NCBI RefSeq assembly: GCF_018449635.1
Contig: NZ_JAAVUV010000002.1
Location: 248,001-312,000, forward strand
Direction: 5' to 3'
Length of the DNA stretch: 64,000 nt
Source: Caballeronia sp. dw_276
GTDB lineage: Bacteria > Pseudomonadota > Gammaproteobacteria > Burkholderiales > Burkholderiaceae
The number at the start of each line of letters is the position of its first letter. Position 1 is the stretch's first letter. Of this stretch, positions 17,182 through 26,128 are shown piece after piece. The notes under the pieces are model-generated. The model had not been told where the DNA came from and did no database searches. It worked only from the letters and a program-made list of their open reading frames with translations. The position numbers and the translations under genes were made by a program.

Positions 17182-17774
17182 GCCGGTCGATGCGTCACGT
17201 TCCACTGCCTGAGCGCGCGGGATTCGCGATCGAAACCGAGCACGCTGACGGACGCGGTATCGAGTAGCAAATGCGCGCCGAGCGCGGCCGAATCCGCCAT
17301 CCAGCATGCGCCTAGCACGCGCAGGAAATGCGCGTGGGAGAAGAGCGCAATCCGGCCGCTCGCACCAAGCAAACGTTCGATCAACGATTCGGCGCGCGCC
17401 TGGATATCCTGGAGACTTTCGCCCTGCGGTATAGGCGATGTCCACACGGACCAGCCCGGCTCGTCTGCCTGGATATCCACCGTCTTGCGGCCTTCGTAAA
17501 TGCCATAGTTCCATTCGCTCAAGCGCGGCTCTTCTTCAGCATGCGCGATCAGACCGGCTTCTTCACACGTATCTCGCGCGCGGGTCATCGGGCTGTGCAG
17601 CACGAGGTCGAAGGTCTGCGCGGCGAGCACCGGCCGAAGCGCCCGCGCTTGCTCGCGGCCATGATCGGTCAGCGGAATATCGGTGCGGCCGGTGTGCTGG
17701 CCCGACTTGCTCCATTCTGTTTCGCCATGACGGATCAGCCAGATTTCAGGTCGGTTCGTAGCGGTTGCGTTCAT
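17178..17774 (-). CDS. Histidine phosphatase family protein
   Basis: A 198-residue phosphoglycerate-mutase-like phosphatase. The catalytic RHG motif is IWLIRHGETEWS near the N-terminus. Other signature elements are GRTDIPLTDHGREQARAL, LHSPMTRARDTCE and ALFSHAHFLRVLGA with the second catalytic His. It resembles small alpha-ribazole phosphatase or SixA/CobC-like enzymes, but the substrate cannot be set. It ends tail to tail with the SDR gene and lies 76 bases from the DadA-like gene on the same strand, so the two may be co-transcribed. Confidence 0.9.
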   Translation of the reverse strand: MNATATNRPEIWLIRHGETEWSKSGQHTGRTDIPLTDHGREQARALRPVLAAQTFDLVLHSPMTRARDTCEEAGLIAHAEEEPRLSEWNYGIYEGRKTVDIQADEPGWSVWTSPIPQGESLQDIQARAESLIERLLGASGRIALFSHAHFLRVLGACWMADSAALGAHLLLDTASVSVLGFDRESRALRQWNVTHRPA

Positions 17775-17850
17775 TGTCGGCCATTAGAAAGAAAGGGATG
17801 CGCTTGGCTCAAGCTACAACGATTCTACGGCCTCACGCACGCAACTGCTT

Positions 17851-19098
17851 TTATGCCGCGAACCGGTCCGCCCTGAACGGCGTCGTATCGATAAACGGTT
17901 CTTCGCCCGTCATCATCGAAGCAATCAGCCTGCCGGTTACAGCGCCAAGCGTGAGCCCGTGATGCGCGTGGCCAAACGCGAACCACATGTTCTTGTGGCG
18001 CGGCGCCGGTCCGATGATCGGCATCATGTCCGACGTGCACGGGCGACGGCCCATCCACGGTTCATCGTCCACGCGCTCTCCGAGCGGGAACAGGGTCCGC
18101 GCCACGGGCTCGGCGCGCATCAGTTGCACGGGCGTCTTGGGCGCATCGCGATCGGCAAGCTCCACGCCCGTTGTCAGGCGAATGCCACGCGCCATCGGCG
18201 CGAGCAGGAAACCGTTGTCGACATCGAGTACCGGATGATTCAGGACGGTGCCCGCCTGCGGCATGTAGTGCATGTGATAACCGCGCTTGACCGCGAGCGG
18301 TAGCTTGTATCCTAGCGCCGTTGTCACGTCTTTCGCCCACGGACCCAGCGCAATCACCGCATTCGATGCACTCACCACGCCCTCTTCCGTCGTCACGCGC
18401 CAGCCGTCGCCGTCTTCAACAAGCGTGGTTGCATCGCCGTTGAAAAAGCGGCCGCCGAGCCGCTCGAAATACGCGGCATAACCCGCGACCAACGCGCCCG
18501 GATCATTGACCGATACCGCGTCCGTGTAGTGCAGTCCGCCGACGAGCGAGCGGTCCAGATGCGGCTCGGTTTTTTGCAACGTTGCGGGATCGAGCAGCTT
18601 GTATTGCACACCGTATTCACGATGCCAGCGCTCGGCATCGCGGGCTTCGTCGTCTTGCGCGGCGTTTGTGTGGAAGACCTTGATCCAGCCGGTTGGCTTG
18701 AGCAAGGATTCGACGCCCGCATCGCGCGCGAGGATCTCGTGCTCGGTCACGCAATGTTCGATGAGCGTTGCGTATTGACGCGCAATGGCCGCATGTTTTG
18801 CGGGCTCGGAGTTGCGCCAGTAAGCCCAGAGAAACGGCGCGAGCGCGGGGAGCGCGTCGCGATGGTAATGGACGTCGATTGAATCATTGCGCGCGTAATG
18901 CATCAATGTGCCGATATCGCGAGGAAGCGCGTACGGATAAACGCCTTCGCGCTGCAACAGTCCGGCATTTCCAAACGATGTCTCGAGGCCGGGACGCTTA
19001 CGGTCCACGAGCGCGACCGCCCGGCCGCACTTTTGCAAATGCACTGCGATTGACACGCCTACAATGCCCGCGCCCAGCACAATGGTGTCGAACTTCAT
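17851..19098 (-). CDS. DadA-like D-amino-acid dehydrogenase
   Basis: A 415-residue FAD protein. The N-terminus FDTIVLGAGIVGVSIAVHLQKCG holds the GAGIVG dinucleotide motif, followed by LVDRKRPGLETSFGNAGLL, the hallmark of DadA (ETSFGNAG). The C-terminal WMGRRPCTSDMMPIIGPAP and FAFGHAHHGLTLGAVTGRL are also DadA-typical. DadA-type enzymes oxidise D-amino acids to 2-oxoacids and pass electrons to the respiratory chain. No alanine racemase gene (dadX) is adjacent. It lies on the strand opposite the oxidase operon, the third flavin amine oxidase in 7 kb. Confidence 0.92.
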   Translation of the reverse strand: MKFDTIVLGAGIVGVSIAVHLQKCGRAVALVDRKRPGLETSFGNAGLLQREGVYPYALPRDIGTLMHYARNDSIDVHYHRDALPALAPFLWAYWRNSEPAKHAAIARQYATLIEHCVTEHEILARDAGVESLLKPTGWIKVFHTNAAQDDEARDAERWHREYGVQYKLLDPATLQKTEPHLDRSLVGGLHYTDAVSVNDPGALVAGYAAYFERLGGRFFNGDATTLVEDGDGWRVTTEEGVVSASNAVIALGPWAKDVTTALGYKLPLAVKRGYHMHYMPQAGTVLNHPVLDVDNGFLLAPMARGIRLTTGVELADRDAPKTPVQLMRAEPVARTLFPLGERVDDEPWMGRRPCTSDMMPIIGPAPRHKNMWFAFGHAHHGLTLGAVTGRLIASMMTGEEPFIDTTPFRADRFAA

Positions 19099-19278
19099 GC
19101 GCCTGATATCTCCCTCTGTTAGCTGTCTTCTTACTTTCAGAGATAGATCATACGCGTGGGTTCGTTCCCGAACCGCGTGGCAAGCCGCTACTTCAAGAGG
19201 TGTGCCGATATCGGCAAGTTTGATGCGGCCCCGGGCCTGATGCGTTGCGACCAGGCATCGGCCAGGGACCGTCTTTTA

Positions 19279-20055
19279 TCACTTCGTGCGGAAAGCAGGC
19301 GCGCCGAAGGGCGAACCGATCGTGCCGCCATCGACGACGATTTCCGCCGACGTCATCCCCGACGCCGCGTCCGATGCCAGGAACACCGCGGCCTCGGCCA
19401 CTTCCTCAGCGGTCGCGAGACGCTCCATCGGAATGTGCGGCGAAAGCCGTGCTTCAGTTGCATCGATAGTCGCGCCCGCGCGCGATCCACGCGTCCAGAT
19501 CGACGTGCGCGTCGCGCCCGGGATCACCGTGTTCACGCGAATGCCGCGTTCCACCAGTTCGGACGCAAACACCTTCGCCATGCCCGTGATGCCCGCCTTC
19601 GAAGCCGAGTAAGCTGCCGAACCCGGCGACCCGAGTTCGCGCATGACCGAGCCGTTCAGCACGATCGCGCCGCCCGAACGCATCAACGGCAACGCGCCCT
19701 GCACTGTCAGGAAAACCGCCGTGAGATTCGTCCGGAGAATGGCCTCGAACGCGGCGGCGGTTGTATTGCCAAGCGGCGTCGCGCCGGAGATGCCTGCGTT
19801 GGCGAACACGATATCGAGCGAACCGAAGGTCTCGGTGATCTGCTGGAAAACGGCGTCGATGGCGGCAGGATCGTCGAGATCCGCCTGAATCGCCAAGGCG
19901 TTCTGGCCCAGTTCCGACACTGCTTCATTGAGCTTCGCGCGGTCGCGGCCCGTGATCGCCACGCGTGCGCCTTCGGCAATCAACAATTTCGCCGCTGCAA
20001 AGCCGATACCGCCGTTTCCGCCTGTGATCAGCGCGGTTTTACTGGTGAAACGCAT
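19279..20055 (-). CDS. Short-chain dehydrogenase/reductase (TetR-linked)
   Basis: A 258-residue SDR. Cofactor motif GGNGGIGFAAAK, NAG motif VFANAGISG, catalytic Ser in LNGSVM and YSASKAGITG as the YxxxK site. The frame is open far upstream of 20055, but the added region is Arg/Pro rich, overlaps the divergent tetR gene, and the family begins MRFTSKTALITGG. GGAGGAGG-like purines directly precede that ATG. It is divergent from the TetR gene with a 125-base gap, so it is probably that regulator's target. Confidence 0.9.
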   Translation of the reverse strand: MRFTSKTALITGGNGGIGFAAAKLLIAEGARVAITGRDRAKLNEAVSELGQNALAIQADLDDPAAIDAVFQQITETFGSLDIVFANAGISGATPLGNTTAAAFEAILRTNLTAVFLTVQGALPLMRSGGAIVLNGSVMRELGSPGSAAYSASKAGITGMAKVFASELVERGIRVNTVIPGATRTSIWTRGSRAGATIDATEARLSPHIPMERLATAEEVAEAAVFLASDAASGMTSAEIVVDGGTIGSPFGAPAFRTK

Positions 20056-20142
20056 GTCCTCCTCCTGTTCGATGCCGCCCACATGCGGCGAAAGATCAGG
20101 CAACACGCAATCTGCATGTTGCTCATAATCCACGCGTTCAGT

Positions 20143-20156
20143 ATTATCGTCGTAAT
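20143..20156. promoter_or_regulatory. Possible TetR operator
   Basis: ATTATCGTCGTAAT has ATTA/TAAT ends in inverted orientation with a GTCG core. It lies in the SDR-tetR divergent gap, 25 bases before the tetR ATG. The dyad is short, so the call is tentative. Confidence 0.3.
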
Positions 20157-20180
20157 TCAGATTGTCAAGCGAGGCATGCG

Positions 20181-20759
20181 ATGGGTTACTCACAGGCGAG
20201 CAAGGCCGAAAGCCGCAAACGCGTTCTCGATACGGCGGCGCGGCAGATTCGGGAGAACGGGATCGAGGCGCTGGGCGTGGCCGATTGCATGAAAAACGCC
20301 GGGCTGACGCACGGGGCGTTCTACGGGCATTTCGATTCACGCGATGCATTGATCGCGGCGGCGGTTGAACACGCATTGCAGCAGGGGAAAGCGCGATTTC
20401 AGGCGCGCGACGAGGACCCGGCTACGCCACCGGAATCGCCGCTGAATACAATCGCCGATGTGTACTTAAATGAGGAACATGCCGATAACCCCGGCAACGG
20501 CTGCGCGTTATGCGCGCTTGCCGGCGATACCGGTCACGCCGATGGCAACGTCAAAGCCCTTTACACCGACTCCTTGCGACGATTGGCAGAGCGTGTGGCT
20601 CGTGCATCGGCAAAGGGAACTGACGGTTTGGCGGTCGTGGCAACGATCGTGGGCGCAATCACCTTGGCTCGAGCCGTCGATGACCGCGCGCTCGCGAAGT
20701 CGATTCTCGCCTCCGCGCACGCGCTCGTGATGACGCAGGATGAAGGCGATCGGGATTGA
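20181..20759 (+). CDS. TetR family transcriptional regulator
   Basis: A 192-residue regulator. The N-terminal helix-turn-helix is SRKRVLDTAARQIRENGIEALGVADCMKNAGLTHGAFYGHFDSRDAL in outline (residues 11-57), with the typical GAFYGHF turn of recognition helix 3. The C-terminal ligand domain is variable and uninformative. The ATG has GAGG six bases upstream. It is divergent from the SDR at 19279 and most likely represses it and itself. It converges on the NmrA-like gene. Confidence 0.92.
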   Translation: MGYSQASKAESRKRVLDTAARQIRENGIEALGVADCMKNAGLTHGAFYGHFDSRDALIAAAVEHALQQGKARFQARDEDPATPPESPLNTIADVYLNEEHADNPGNGCALCALAGDTGHADGNVKALYTDSLRRLAERVARASAKGTDGLAVVATIVGAITLARAVDDRALAKSILASAHALVMTQDEGDRD

Positions 20760-20784
20760 TTTTCCCGATCGCCAAACCTGCGGC

Positions 20785-21663
20785 CTAGTTCGCCGCCCAC
20801 TCCTTCGCGGTTTCAAGTGCGAAATCGCGATACGACCGTGGCGGGCGGCCCAGCAACTCGGTCATGCGTGCAACCGCGCGCTCGTTCGCGGCCATGCCGT
20901 CGCGCTGAAAACGGCCGAGCATCAGGCGGATATCGCGCGCCATCCAGCTCGGTGCGCGGCTGGCCATCTGTGCTTCGAACGCATCGAGATCATCGCCGCC
21001 GTAGTTCACCGGCTTGCCGAGCGCCTCCGTCCAGATCGCGGCCAGCGCGCTGCCGGTCATGGCTTGCGGACCGACTACATCGACCACTTCGCGCGGCAAC
21101 GGCGTAGCCGAGCGTTCCCGCTGCAACAAGCTGATGGCCGCGATTTCTGCAATGTCACGCGTATCGGCCATCGAAACCCCGACGCTTCCTACCGGCATCG
21201 GATAAACCGACTTGCCGGCAATGACCTCTTTCATCGATGCGTCGTTCTGGATGAAATAACTCGGGCGCAGGATCGTGGCCGGAAGGTCGAATTCCTCGAT
21301 CATGCGTTCGACCGTGTACTTGCCCGTGAAGTGCGGCACGTCGGTGAAGCGGTCCGAGTTGAACACGGAGAAATAGACGATGCGTTGAATGCCGGCGTCG
21401 CGCGCAAGGCTCAGCGTGAGGATCGCCTGCGTCACCTCGTCGGCGACAACTGCGTTCAGGAGGAAAAGCGTATCGACGCCTTCGAGTGCCGCGCGCATCG
21501 ACGCGATGTCGGTCATATCGCCTTTGCGCACATCGACGCTGGCTGGCAGATTGGCTTTTTCCGGCGAACGGGCGATTGCGCGCACGTTGGCGCCCTCCTC
21601 AACGAGGCGATGAACAATTTGCGAACCGATAGCGCCCGTGGCGCCGGTAATCAGGATAGTCAT
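20785..21663 (-). CDS. NmrA-like NAD(P)-binding oxidoreductase
   Basis: A 292-residue atypical SDR. The N-terminal motif is MTILITGATGAIGSQIVHRL, and the body has VDTLFLLNAV and the FVDVVGP-like stretch of NmrA/QOR2 proteins. The active-site Tyr-x-x-x-Lys is not obvious, as in NmrA-like redox sensors. It is divergent from a LysR gene with a 103-base gap that contains a perfect TGAGAC/GTCTCA dyad, so LysR control is likely. QOR2-type relatives reduce quinones; that role here is inference. Confidence 0.88.
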   Translation of the reverse strand: MTILITGATGAIGSQIVHRLVEEGANVRAIARSPEKANLPASVDVRKGDMTDIASMRAALEGVDTLFLLNAVVADEVTQAILTLSLARDAGIQRIVYFSVFNSDRFTDVPHFTGKYTVERMIEEFDLPATILRPSYFIQNDASMKEVIAGKSVYPMPVGSVGVSMADTRDIAEIAAISLLQRERSATPLPREVVDVVGPQAMTGSALAAIWTEALGKPVNYGGDDLDAFEAQMASRAPSWMARDIRLMLGRFQRDGMAANERAVARMTELLGRPPRSYRDFALETAKEWAAN

Positions 21664-21735
21664 GGTGAGTCCCTCAAATGGTGTTGGTGTGAATTCATTC
21701 TGAGCGTTCCTTTGACGGGACGAAAGCCCTATTAT

Positions 21736-21752
21736 TGAGACAACTCGTCTCA
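21736..21752. promoter_or_regulatory. LysR-box dyad
   Basis: TGAGAC-N5-GTCTCA, perfect 6-base arms and the T-N11-A type expected of LysR operators. It lies 14 bases before the lysR ATG at 21767 and 73 bases before the NmrA-like gene start, suited to autoregulation and target control. Confidence 0.55.
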
Positions 21753-21766
21753 TCGATGGAACAGCC

Positions 21767-22630
21767 ATGGATTTGCACGCACTATCGGATTTCAACGCGG
21801 TCGTCACGCATGGCGGATTCGGCCGCGCAAGCCGTGCGACGGGGCGGCCCAAGGCGAGCCTTTCGCGACATGTGATGCAGTTGGAAGAAGCCATGGGCGT
21901 GCGCCTGCTGCAACGTGGTTCAGGAACGCTGATGCTGACCGAGGAGGGACAGGCGCTGCACGCGAGTACGGCACGCCTGCTGGCCGAAATTGAAGAAGCC
22001 GCGGACGTTGTCGGCATGAGCTCGCGCCGCCCGAGTGGACGCTTGCGGATCAGCGCGCCGACCTTTCTGGCCTATGAAACCATGGGGCGGCTCGCGGCGG
22101 CGTATGTCGCGCAATTCCCGGACGTTCGCATCGAGGTGATCGCGGAAGACCGGTTCGTCGATCTCGTCGCGGAAGATTACGACGTTGTGATCCGCGCAAA
22201 TCCGGCCCCCGATACGGCGCTGGCCGGCCGGTGTTTTCTCCGCAGCCCGCAGGTCGTGGTGGCATCGCCGATGATTGCCGAAGCCGTCCAGAACGAGAGC
22301 GTCATCCCGGCCGTGGGACTGCTTTCAGCGCCGGACGACGTCTGGCATATCGATGGACCACGAGGTGCGCGCACGCTGCATCCGCGAACGGTTGCGCGTT
22401 TTTCATCGATATCCATGGTTCGCGATGCCGCGCTTGCCAGCGCCGGCGCGGCCGTATTGACCGAATATCTGGCGCGCGCCGCGCTGCAAAGCGGCCGGCT
22501 CGTGAATCTGGGAACGCTGCAGAGCCGCCATGTGGAGGTGTGGGCGCTTTATGCCACGCGCCGCCAGCTCAGCCCGAAGATCAGCGCATTCGTAAAGCTG
22601 TTGAGCGAAACTTACGCCGACGCTGGTTAA
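21767..22630 (+). CDS. LysR family transcriptional regulator
   Basis: A 287-residue LysR regulator of the Crg/DsdC-like group that has LSDFNAVVTHGGFGRASRATGRPKASLSRHV at the N-terminus and the RPSGRLRISAPT linker. The effector domain runs from about residue 85. It is divergent from the NmrA-like oxidoreductase and has a LysR-type dyad just before it. Its stop overlaps the azlD stop on the other strand by 4 bases. The effector is unknown. Confidence 0.9.
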   Translation: MDLHALSDFNAVVTHGGFGRASRATGRPKASLSRHVMQLEEAMGVRLLQRGSGTLMLTEEGQALHASTARLLAEIEEAADVVGMSSRRPSGRLRISAPTFLAYETMGRLAAAYVAQFPDVRIEVIAEDRFVDLVAEDYDVVIRANPAPDTALAGRCFLRSPQVVVASPMIAEAVQNESVIPAVGLLSAPDDVWHIDGPRGARTLHPRTVARFSSISMVRDAALASAGAAVLTEYLARAALQSGRLVNLGTLQSRHVEVWALYATRRQLSPKISAFVKLLSETYADAG

Positions 22631-22950
22631 GCCACCACGACAAGCTGCCAGAAGAAAAACACCGCGAGCGATACCGCGATGGTCAGCAACGGCTTGCGCG
22701 TCAGAGCGCAAACCACCAAGGCCACGATGGCCGCAACAAGTTGCGAGTTTCGCCACGTCAACTCGGCGCCGCCGCCGTGAGGCGCGAACGTCATCGGCAC
22801 GATGATCGCCGTCAGCACGGTCACCGGCACAAAGCTCAGCGCGGTCCGCACGATCGGCGGGAAACTCAGCCGCTCGCCGAACACGAATACCGCCGAGCGA
22901 ATGGCGTACGTGATCAACGCCATGCCCACGATAAGCAGGAAATCGTTCAT
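22627..22950 (-). CDS. azlD: Branched-chain amino acid exporter, small subunit AzlD
   Basis: A 107-residue protein with four hydrophobic segments and the AzlD family pattern (LLIVGMALITYAIRS near the N-terminus, LSFVPVTVLTAIIVPM in the middle). AzlD works with AzlC as a two-part exporter of branched-chain amino acids or their analogues. Its ATG overlaps the azlC stop (ATGA), so the two are translationally coupled. GGAG lies eight bases upstream. Confidence 0.92.
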   Translation of the reverse strand: MNDFLLIVGMALITYAIRSAVFVFGERLSFPPIVRTALSFVPVTVLTAIIVPMTFAPHGGGAELTWRNSQLVAAIVALVVCALTRKPLLTIAVSLAVFFFWQLVVVA

Positions 22951-23687
22951 TTGGCGCGCTCCAGTTCCGTGGGATTTCTTCTTTCATCGCGCATCGATAA
23001 AACCATGCCTACCGCCACGCCCACGACGACCGCCGCCAATAACCCGAGCTTGTAGGGCCAGCCGTTCCACGCAAACGCCAGCACGCCGGCCGTTACAGCC
23101 GCCGCCACGAATCGCAGCGCAACCAGTTGCGGCACGATGATCGCAATGAACGTGGCGACCATCGCAAAGTCGAGTCCCTTGGACTGCAGGCCGGGAAACG
23201 CCGACCCAAACAGCAAGCCGATGACCGTCCAGATCTGCCAGTTGACGTACATCGACACTCCGGACCCGAGGAAATAGTACGGCCCCGTTTGTCCTGCCGG
23301 CTTCTTCTGATAATGCGCATACGAGACGGCGAACACCTCGTCGGTCAGGAACGCGCCCAGCGTCCAGCGCCAGCGCGCGGGCAAGTGCGCTACATACGGT
23401 GCGAGCGTCGCGGAATACAGGACATGCCGCAAATTGACGACGAACGTCGTTGCCCAGATCACTGCAAAACTCGCGTGCCCGGCAATCAAACCCAGCGCGA
23501 TGAATTGCGCCGATCCTGCGAACACGGCCAGCGACATGAACTGCACCGTCCACGCGTGCAACGGTCCCGTGGCCGCGAGCGTGCCGTAGATGACGCCGAA
23601 GGGCGCGGCGCCGACCATCATTGGAATGGTGTCGCGCGCGCCCGCGCCGAATTCAGCGAGATTGCCTGCCTGAAGCGTTGTTTTCAA
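22947..23687 (-). CDS. azlC: Branched-chain amino acid exporter, large subunit AzlC
   Basis: A 246-residue inner-membrane protein of the AzlC/YgaZ family. Diagnostic stretches are PMMVGAAPFGVIYGTLA, MSLAVFAGSAQFIALGLI and FVVNLRHVLYSATLAP. The start is unusual: a TTG codon at 23687 preceded five bases away by GGAGG, which makes it convincing. It sits 85 bases downstream of an AraC regulator on the same strand, a common arrangement for azlCD. Export of branched-chain amino acids is the family role. Confidence 0.93.
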   Translation of the reverse strand: MKTTLQAGNLAEFGAGARDTIPMMVGAAPFGVIYGTLAATGPLHAWTVQFMSLAVFAGSAQFIALGLIAGHASFAVIWATTFVVNLRHVLYSATLAPYVAHLPARWRWTLGAFLTDEVFAVSYAHYQKKPAGQTGPYYFLGSGVSMYVNWQIWTVIGLLFGSAFPGLQSKGLDFAMVATFIAIIVPQLVALRFVAAAVTAGVLAFAWNGWPYKLGLLAAVVVGVAVGMVLSMRDERRNPTELERAK

Positions 23688-23772
23688 GGTTTCCTCCGTG
23701 AACTGGGAGGATAGGACGCGAAGCGCGAGCGGCGCTTGTACGTTCTTGCGGTATGCGTATGTTTGCGTGGGT

Positions 23773-24609
23773 CTATCGCCAGCGGCCTGGCGGCACGCCG
23801 AACGTCTTCTTGAAGTGGCGCGTGAAATGGCTTTGATCGGTGAAACCGCTGGCCGCCGCGACGTCCGTCACCGACGCCCCCGCCCGCAGCGCCTCGAGCG
23901 CGCGATTCAGGCGCATCTGGTTGCGCCACGCGTGCGGCGCGATGCCCGTTTCGCGGGTGAAAAGGCGCGCCGCGTGAAACGTCGAAAGGCCGACCGTCTG
24001 CGCCAGTTCCGTCAGTGACAAAGGCGCGGTCATGTCGTCGGCGAGACGCGATTTCATCGACTCCACGCGCGCCGTATCGAGCCGCACGCGGCCAACGGGC
24101 GGGCGCTGTCCAGCGTGGCGTACGAGCAGCGTGGAGACGGCGTCGAAAAGCGCGTGTTCCGCCGCAAGCGGGTCGCCGCCCAGCGGGTCTCCGCCCGCCT
24201 CCAGCGCCTGATGCGCGCGCTGCACGCGTCGGGCGACATCGGCGTCGCGAACAATATCCGCTGGAAACCAGGGCATGGGCTGGGCGCGGCCGGCGATTTC
24301 ATCGGCAACCGACTGGACGAAATCCACCGGCAGATAAAACACGCGATACCGCCAGCCCACATCCACCGCCCGCGCGCCCGTGTGCAGCTCACCGGGATTG
24401 ATGATCGGCACCGACCCGGCTTCGGCCACATATTTGGACCCGCGATAGTCATAGCACTCCGCGCCCTCCTCGATCACGGGGATCGTGTAGGCGTCGTGCC
24501 AGTGCGGCGTGAACTCGTGGTCGTAATATTCGGCCGTCAGCATGTCCGCGTCCGGCAGGAGCGGCGAGCGCCAGTAGCGTGCGGTATTGCTAAAACGGGT
24601 GGCGGTCAT
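23773..24609 (-). CDS. AraC family regulator of azlCD type
   Basis: A 278-residue regulator with an N-terminal cupin ligand domain (MLTAEYYDHEFTPHWHDAYTIPVIEEG). The C-terminal AraC double helix-turn-helix includes LSLTELAQTVGLSTFHAARLF and VTDVAAASGFTDQSHFTRHFKKTFGV. It precedes azlC on the same strand by 85 bases. AraC genes of this type are frequently adjacent to azlCD and presumably respond to amino acids. Confidence 0.92.
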   Translation of the reverse strand: MTATRFSNTARYWRSPLLPDADMLTAEYYDHEFTPHWHDAYTIPVIEEGAECYDYRGSKYVAEAGSVPIINPGELHTGARAVDVGWRYRVFYLPVDFVQSVADEIAGRAQPMPWFPADIVRDADVARRVQRAHQALEAGGDPLGGDPLAAEHALFDAVSTLLVRHAGQRPPVGRVRLDTARVESMKSRLADDMTAPLSLTELAQTVGLSTFHAARLFTRETGIAPHAWRNQMRLNRALEALRAGASVTDVAAASGFTDQSHFTRHFKKTFGVPPGRWR

Positions 24610-24695
24610 GGCTTGCGGTGCCGGAAGGAAACCGCAAGTTTATCCCGGCCGATGCACGGATGTTTTCAGCAGTCTGTGAAAACTTCTTCCAGGCG

Positions 24696-25775
24696 TCAGG
24701 ACACTGCCGCAGCGGAAGGCTTGCGAAAACTCGTCAGCTTGCGCCGCAGTTCCAGATCGGCACGGGCGAGCAGCAGCGCCAGCACGATCGAAACCGCCGC
24801 CACGATCAGCGTCTGCGCGACGGGATTCAAAGACCGGACATCGAACGATTCGAACACGAGCCGGTAGATTGGAAAATGGATCACATAAAGCGGGTAAGAA
24901 AGTTCGCCCAAGACCTTGCAAATCCGCTTGCCCAGACCATCGATGGAAACCGAGCACAGCAACGCCACCGACAAAGGAACCAGCGTCAATGAATTGATAA
25001 ACGCAATCTTTGGATCGTGGATGGTAAATGCCAGCAAGGCTGCGCCGGTGACAACGGCCGTAAATAGCCGATGCGGATGCTTATGCTGAAGCCCGATGGA
25101 AAAAATGAATACGCCCGCAAAGAATTCCGCGATCACGCGCGGAAAACCCACCATGAAACTCTTCGCGCCCCAGCCCGGATTGATCTTGTGGAAGACCAGT
25201 GTGCAAACAATAAACGCAACGAAGGCGAGTATCGAAACCGTCGCGTTCGGCAATTTGCGGACCTTCGCCAGATACGCAAAAAACACGACGTTGACGAACA
25301 ACTCGAAGAACAACGACCACGACGGATCGTTCAACGGAAACGCCGCGCCATACACCACGTCCTGACCAAACGGCCATGCGATGTCATTGAAATACGGCAA
25401 CCAGAACGCGCCGAGCGCCGTGGCGCTCAGCAATTGCGAACTGGATATCTGCGGCATTCCGGTCTTGGCAATCGACAGCAATACCGCGCAGAGACCCAAT
25501 GCCAGGCCGAATAAATAAAGCGGCCCGAGCCGCGCAAGACGCACGAACGCGAATTCGCGGAAAGACATCCCGTTGAGGATTTTCTTGCTATAGCTGTGCG
25601 CGATCACAAAGCCGGAGAGCACAAAAAACAGGTCGACCGCGACCCATGCGCCGCCGAACCAGTCCCAGCCCGTGTGCTGACTATAGTGATGAAGCATGAC
25701 GGCAATTGCAGCGATGCCTCTCAGGCCGTCGAGCAAGTCGAATCGTGTGGACTTCATGGCGTTCATCGCGTTCAT
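24696..25775 (-). CDS. Membrane acyltransferase, OafA/YrhL-type
   Basis: An integral membrane acyltransferase of family 3 with about ten spans (359 residues from 25775). Typical motifs are LDGLRGIAAIAVMLHHY with the catalytic His, then VAVDLFFVLSGFVIAHSYSK and FAFVRLARLGPLYLFGL with the conserved Arg. Such enzymes put acetyl or other acyl groups on O-antigen, exopolysaccharide or peptidoglycan sugars. Three in-frame ATGs (25775, 25766, 25757) are possible starts; none has a strong ribosome site. No polysaccharide genes are adjacent, so the acceptor is unknown. Confidence 0.9.
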   Translation of the reverse strand: MNAMNAMKSTRFDLLDGLRGIAAIAVMLHHYSQHTGWDWFGGAWVAVDLFFVLSGFVIAHSYSKKILNGMSFREFAFVRLARLGPLYLFGLALGLCAVLLSIAKTGMPQISSSQLLSATALGAFWLPYFNDIAWPFGQDVVYGAAFPLNDPSWSLFFELFVNVVFFAYLAKVRKLPNATVSILAFVAFIVCTLVFHKINPGWGAKSFMVGFPRVIAEFFAGVFIFSIGLQHKHPHRLFTAVVTGAALLAFTIHDPKIAFINSLTLVPLSVALLCSVSIDGLGKRICKVLGELSYPLYVIHFPIYRLVFESFDVRSLNPVAQTLIVAAVSIVLALLLARADLELRRKLTSFRKPSAAAVS

Positions 25776-26042
25776 GATTTCCGGATCGTGATTTTCGAGC
25801 GCCCAGTGTAGGGTGGAAAAAATGCAATTCCGGACGGGAAAAATATCGGTATTCCGCTGGGCGCCAGGAAAAAAATGGAAAATAAATCGAGAAATGAGCG
25901 CGGCGGCGGTACTTACCCTTACGTTTGCGAACGTCCCTGAGCCAGCTTGCACCGGCGCCTGCCCCGCGCGCCATGGAAGCGAATTTTGAATCGTTTAGAA
26001 AACAAAAGACTTGCTAATAGACTTTGGAATGCCGGGCCTCCG

Positions 26043-26102
26043 ACACACGCCGTTGCACGCGCTGTGGCACACGCCGTTGCACGCGCTGTTGCACACGCCG
26101 GC
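26043..26102. repeat. Five imperfect 12-bp tandem repeats
   Basis: Consecutive 12-base units GCACACGCCGTT and GCACGCGCTGTK alternate, so there are also two 24-base copies (26043-26066, 26067-26090) and a partial third. The array ends 27 bases before the solute-binding protein start. It lies in the 353-base gap after the acyltransferase, which holds no gene. Confidence 0.8.
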
Positions 26103-26128
26103 ATACCCCTCCACGTTTCAGGGCAAAC

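Noticed and set aside
19156-20292. Long plus-strand open frame of 378 codons
   Set aside because: It is antisense to the SDR gene, is Arg/His rich and has no family features.
26043-26102. CRISPR array
   Set aside because: Units are 12 bases, directly adjoining and imperfect, with no spacers and no cas genes.
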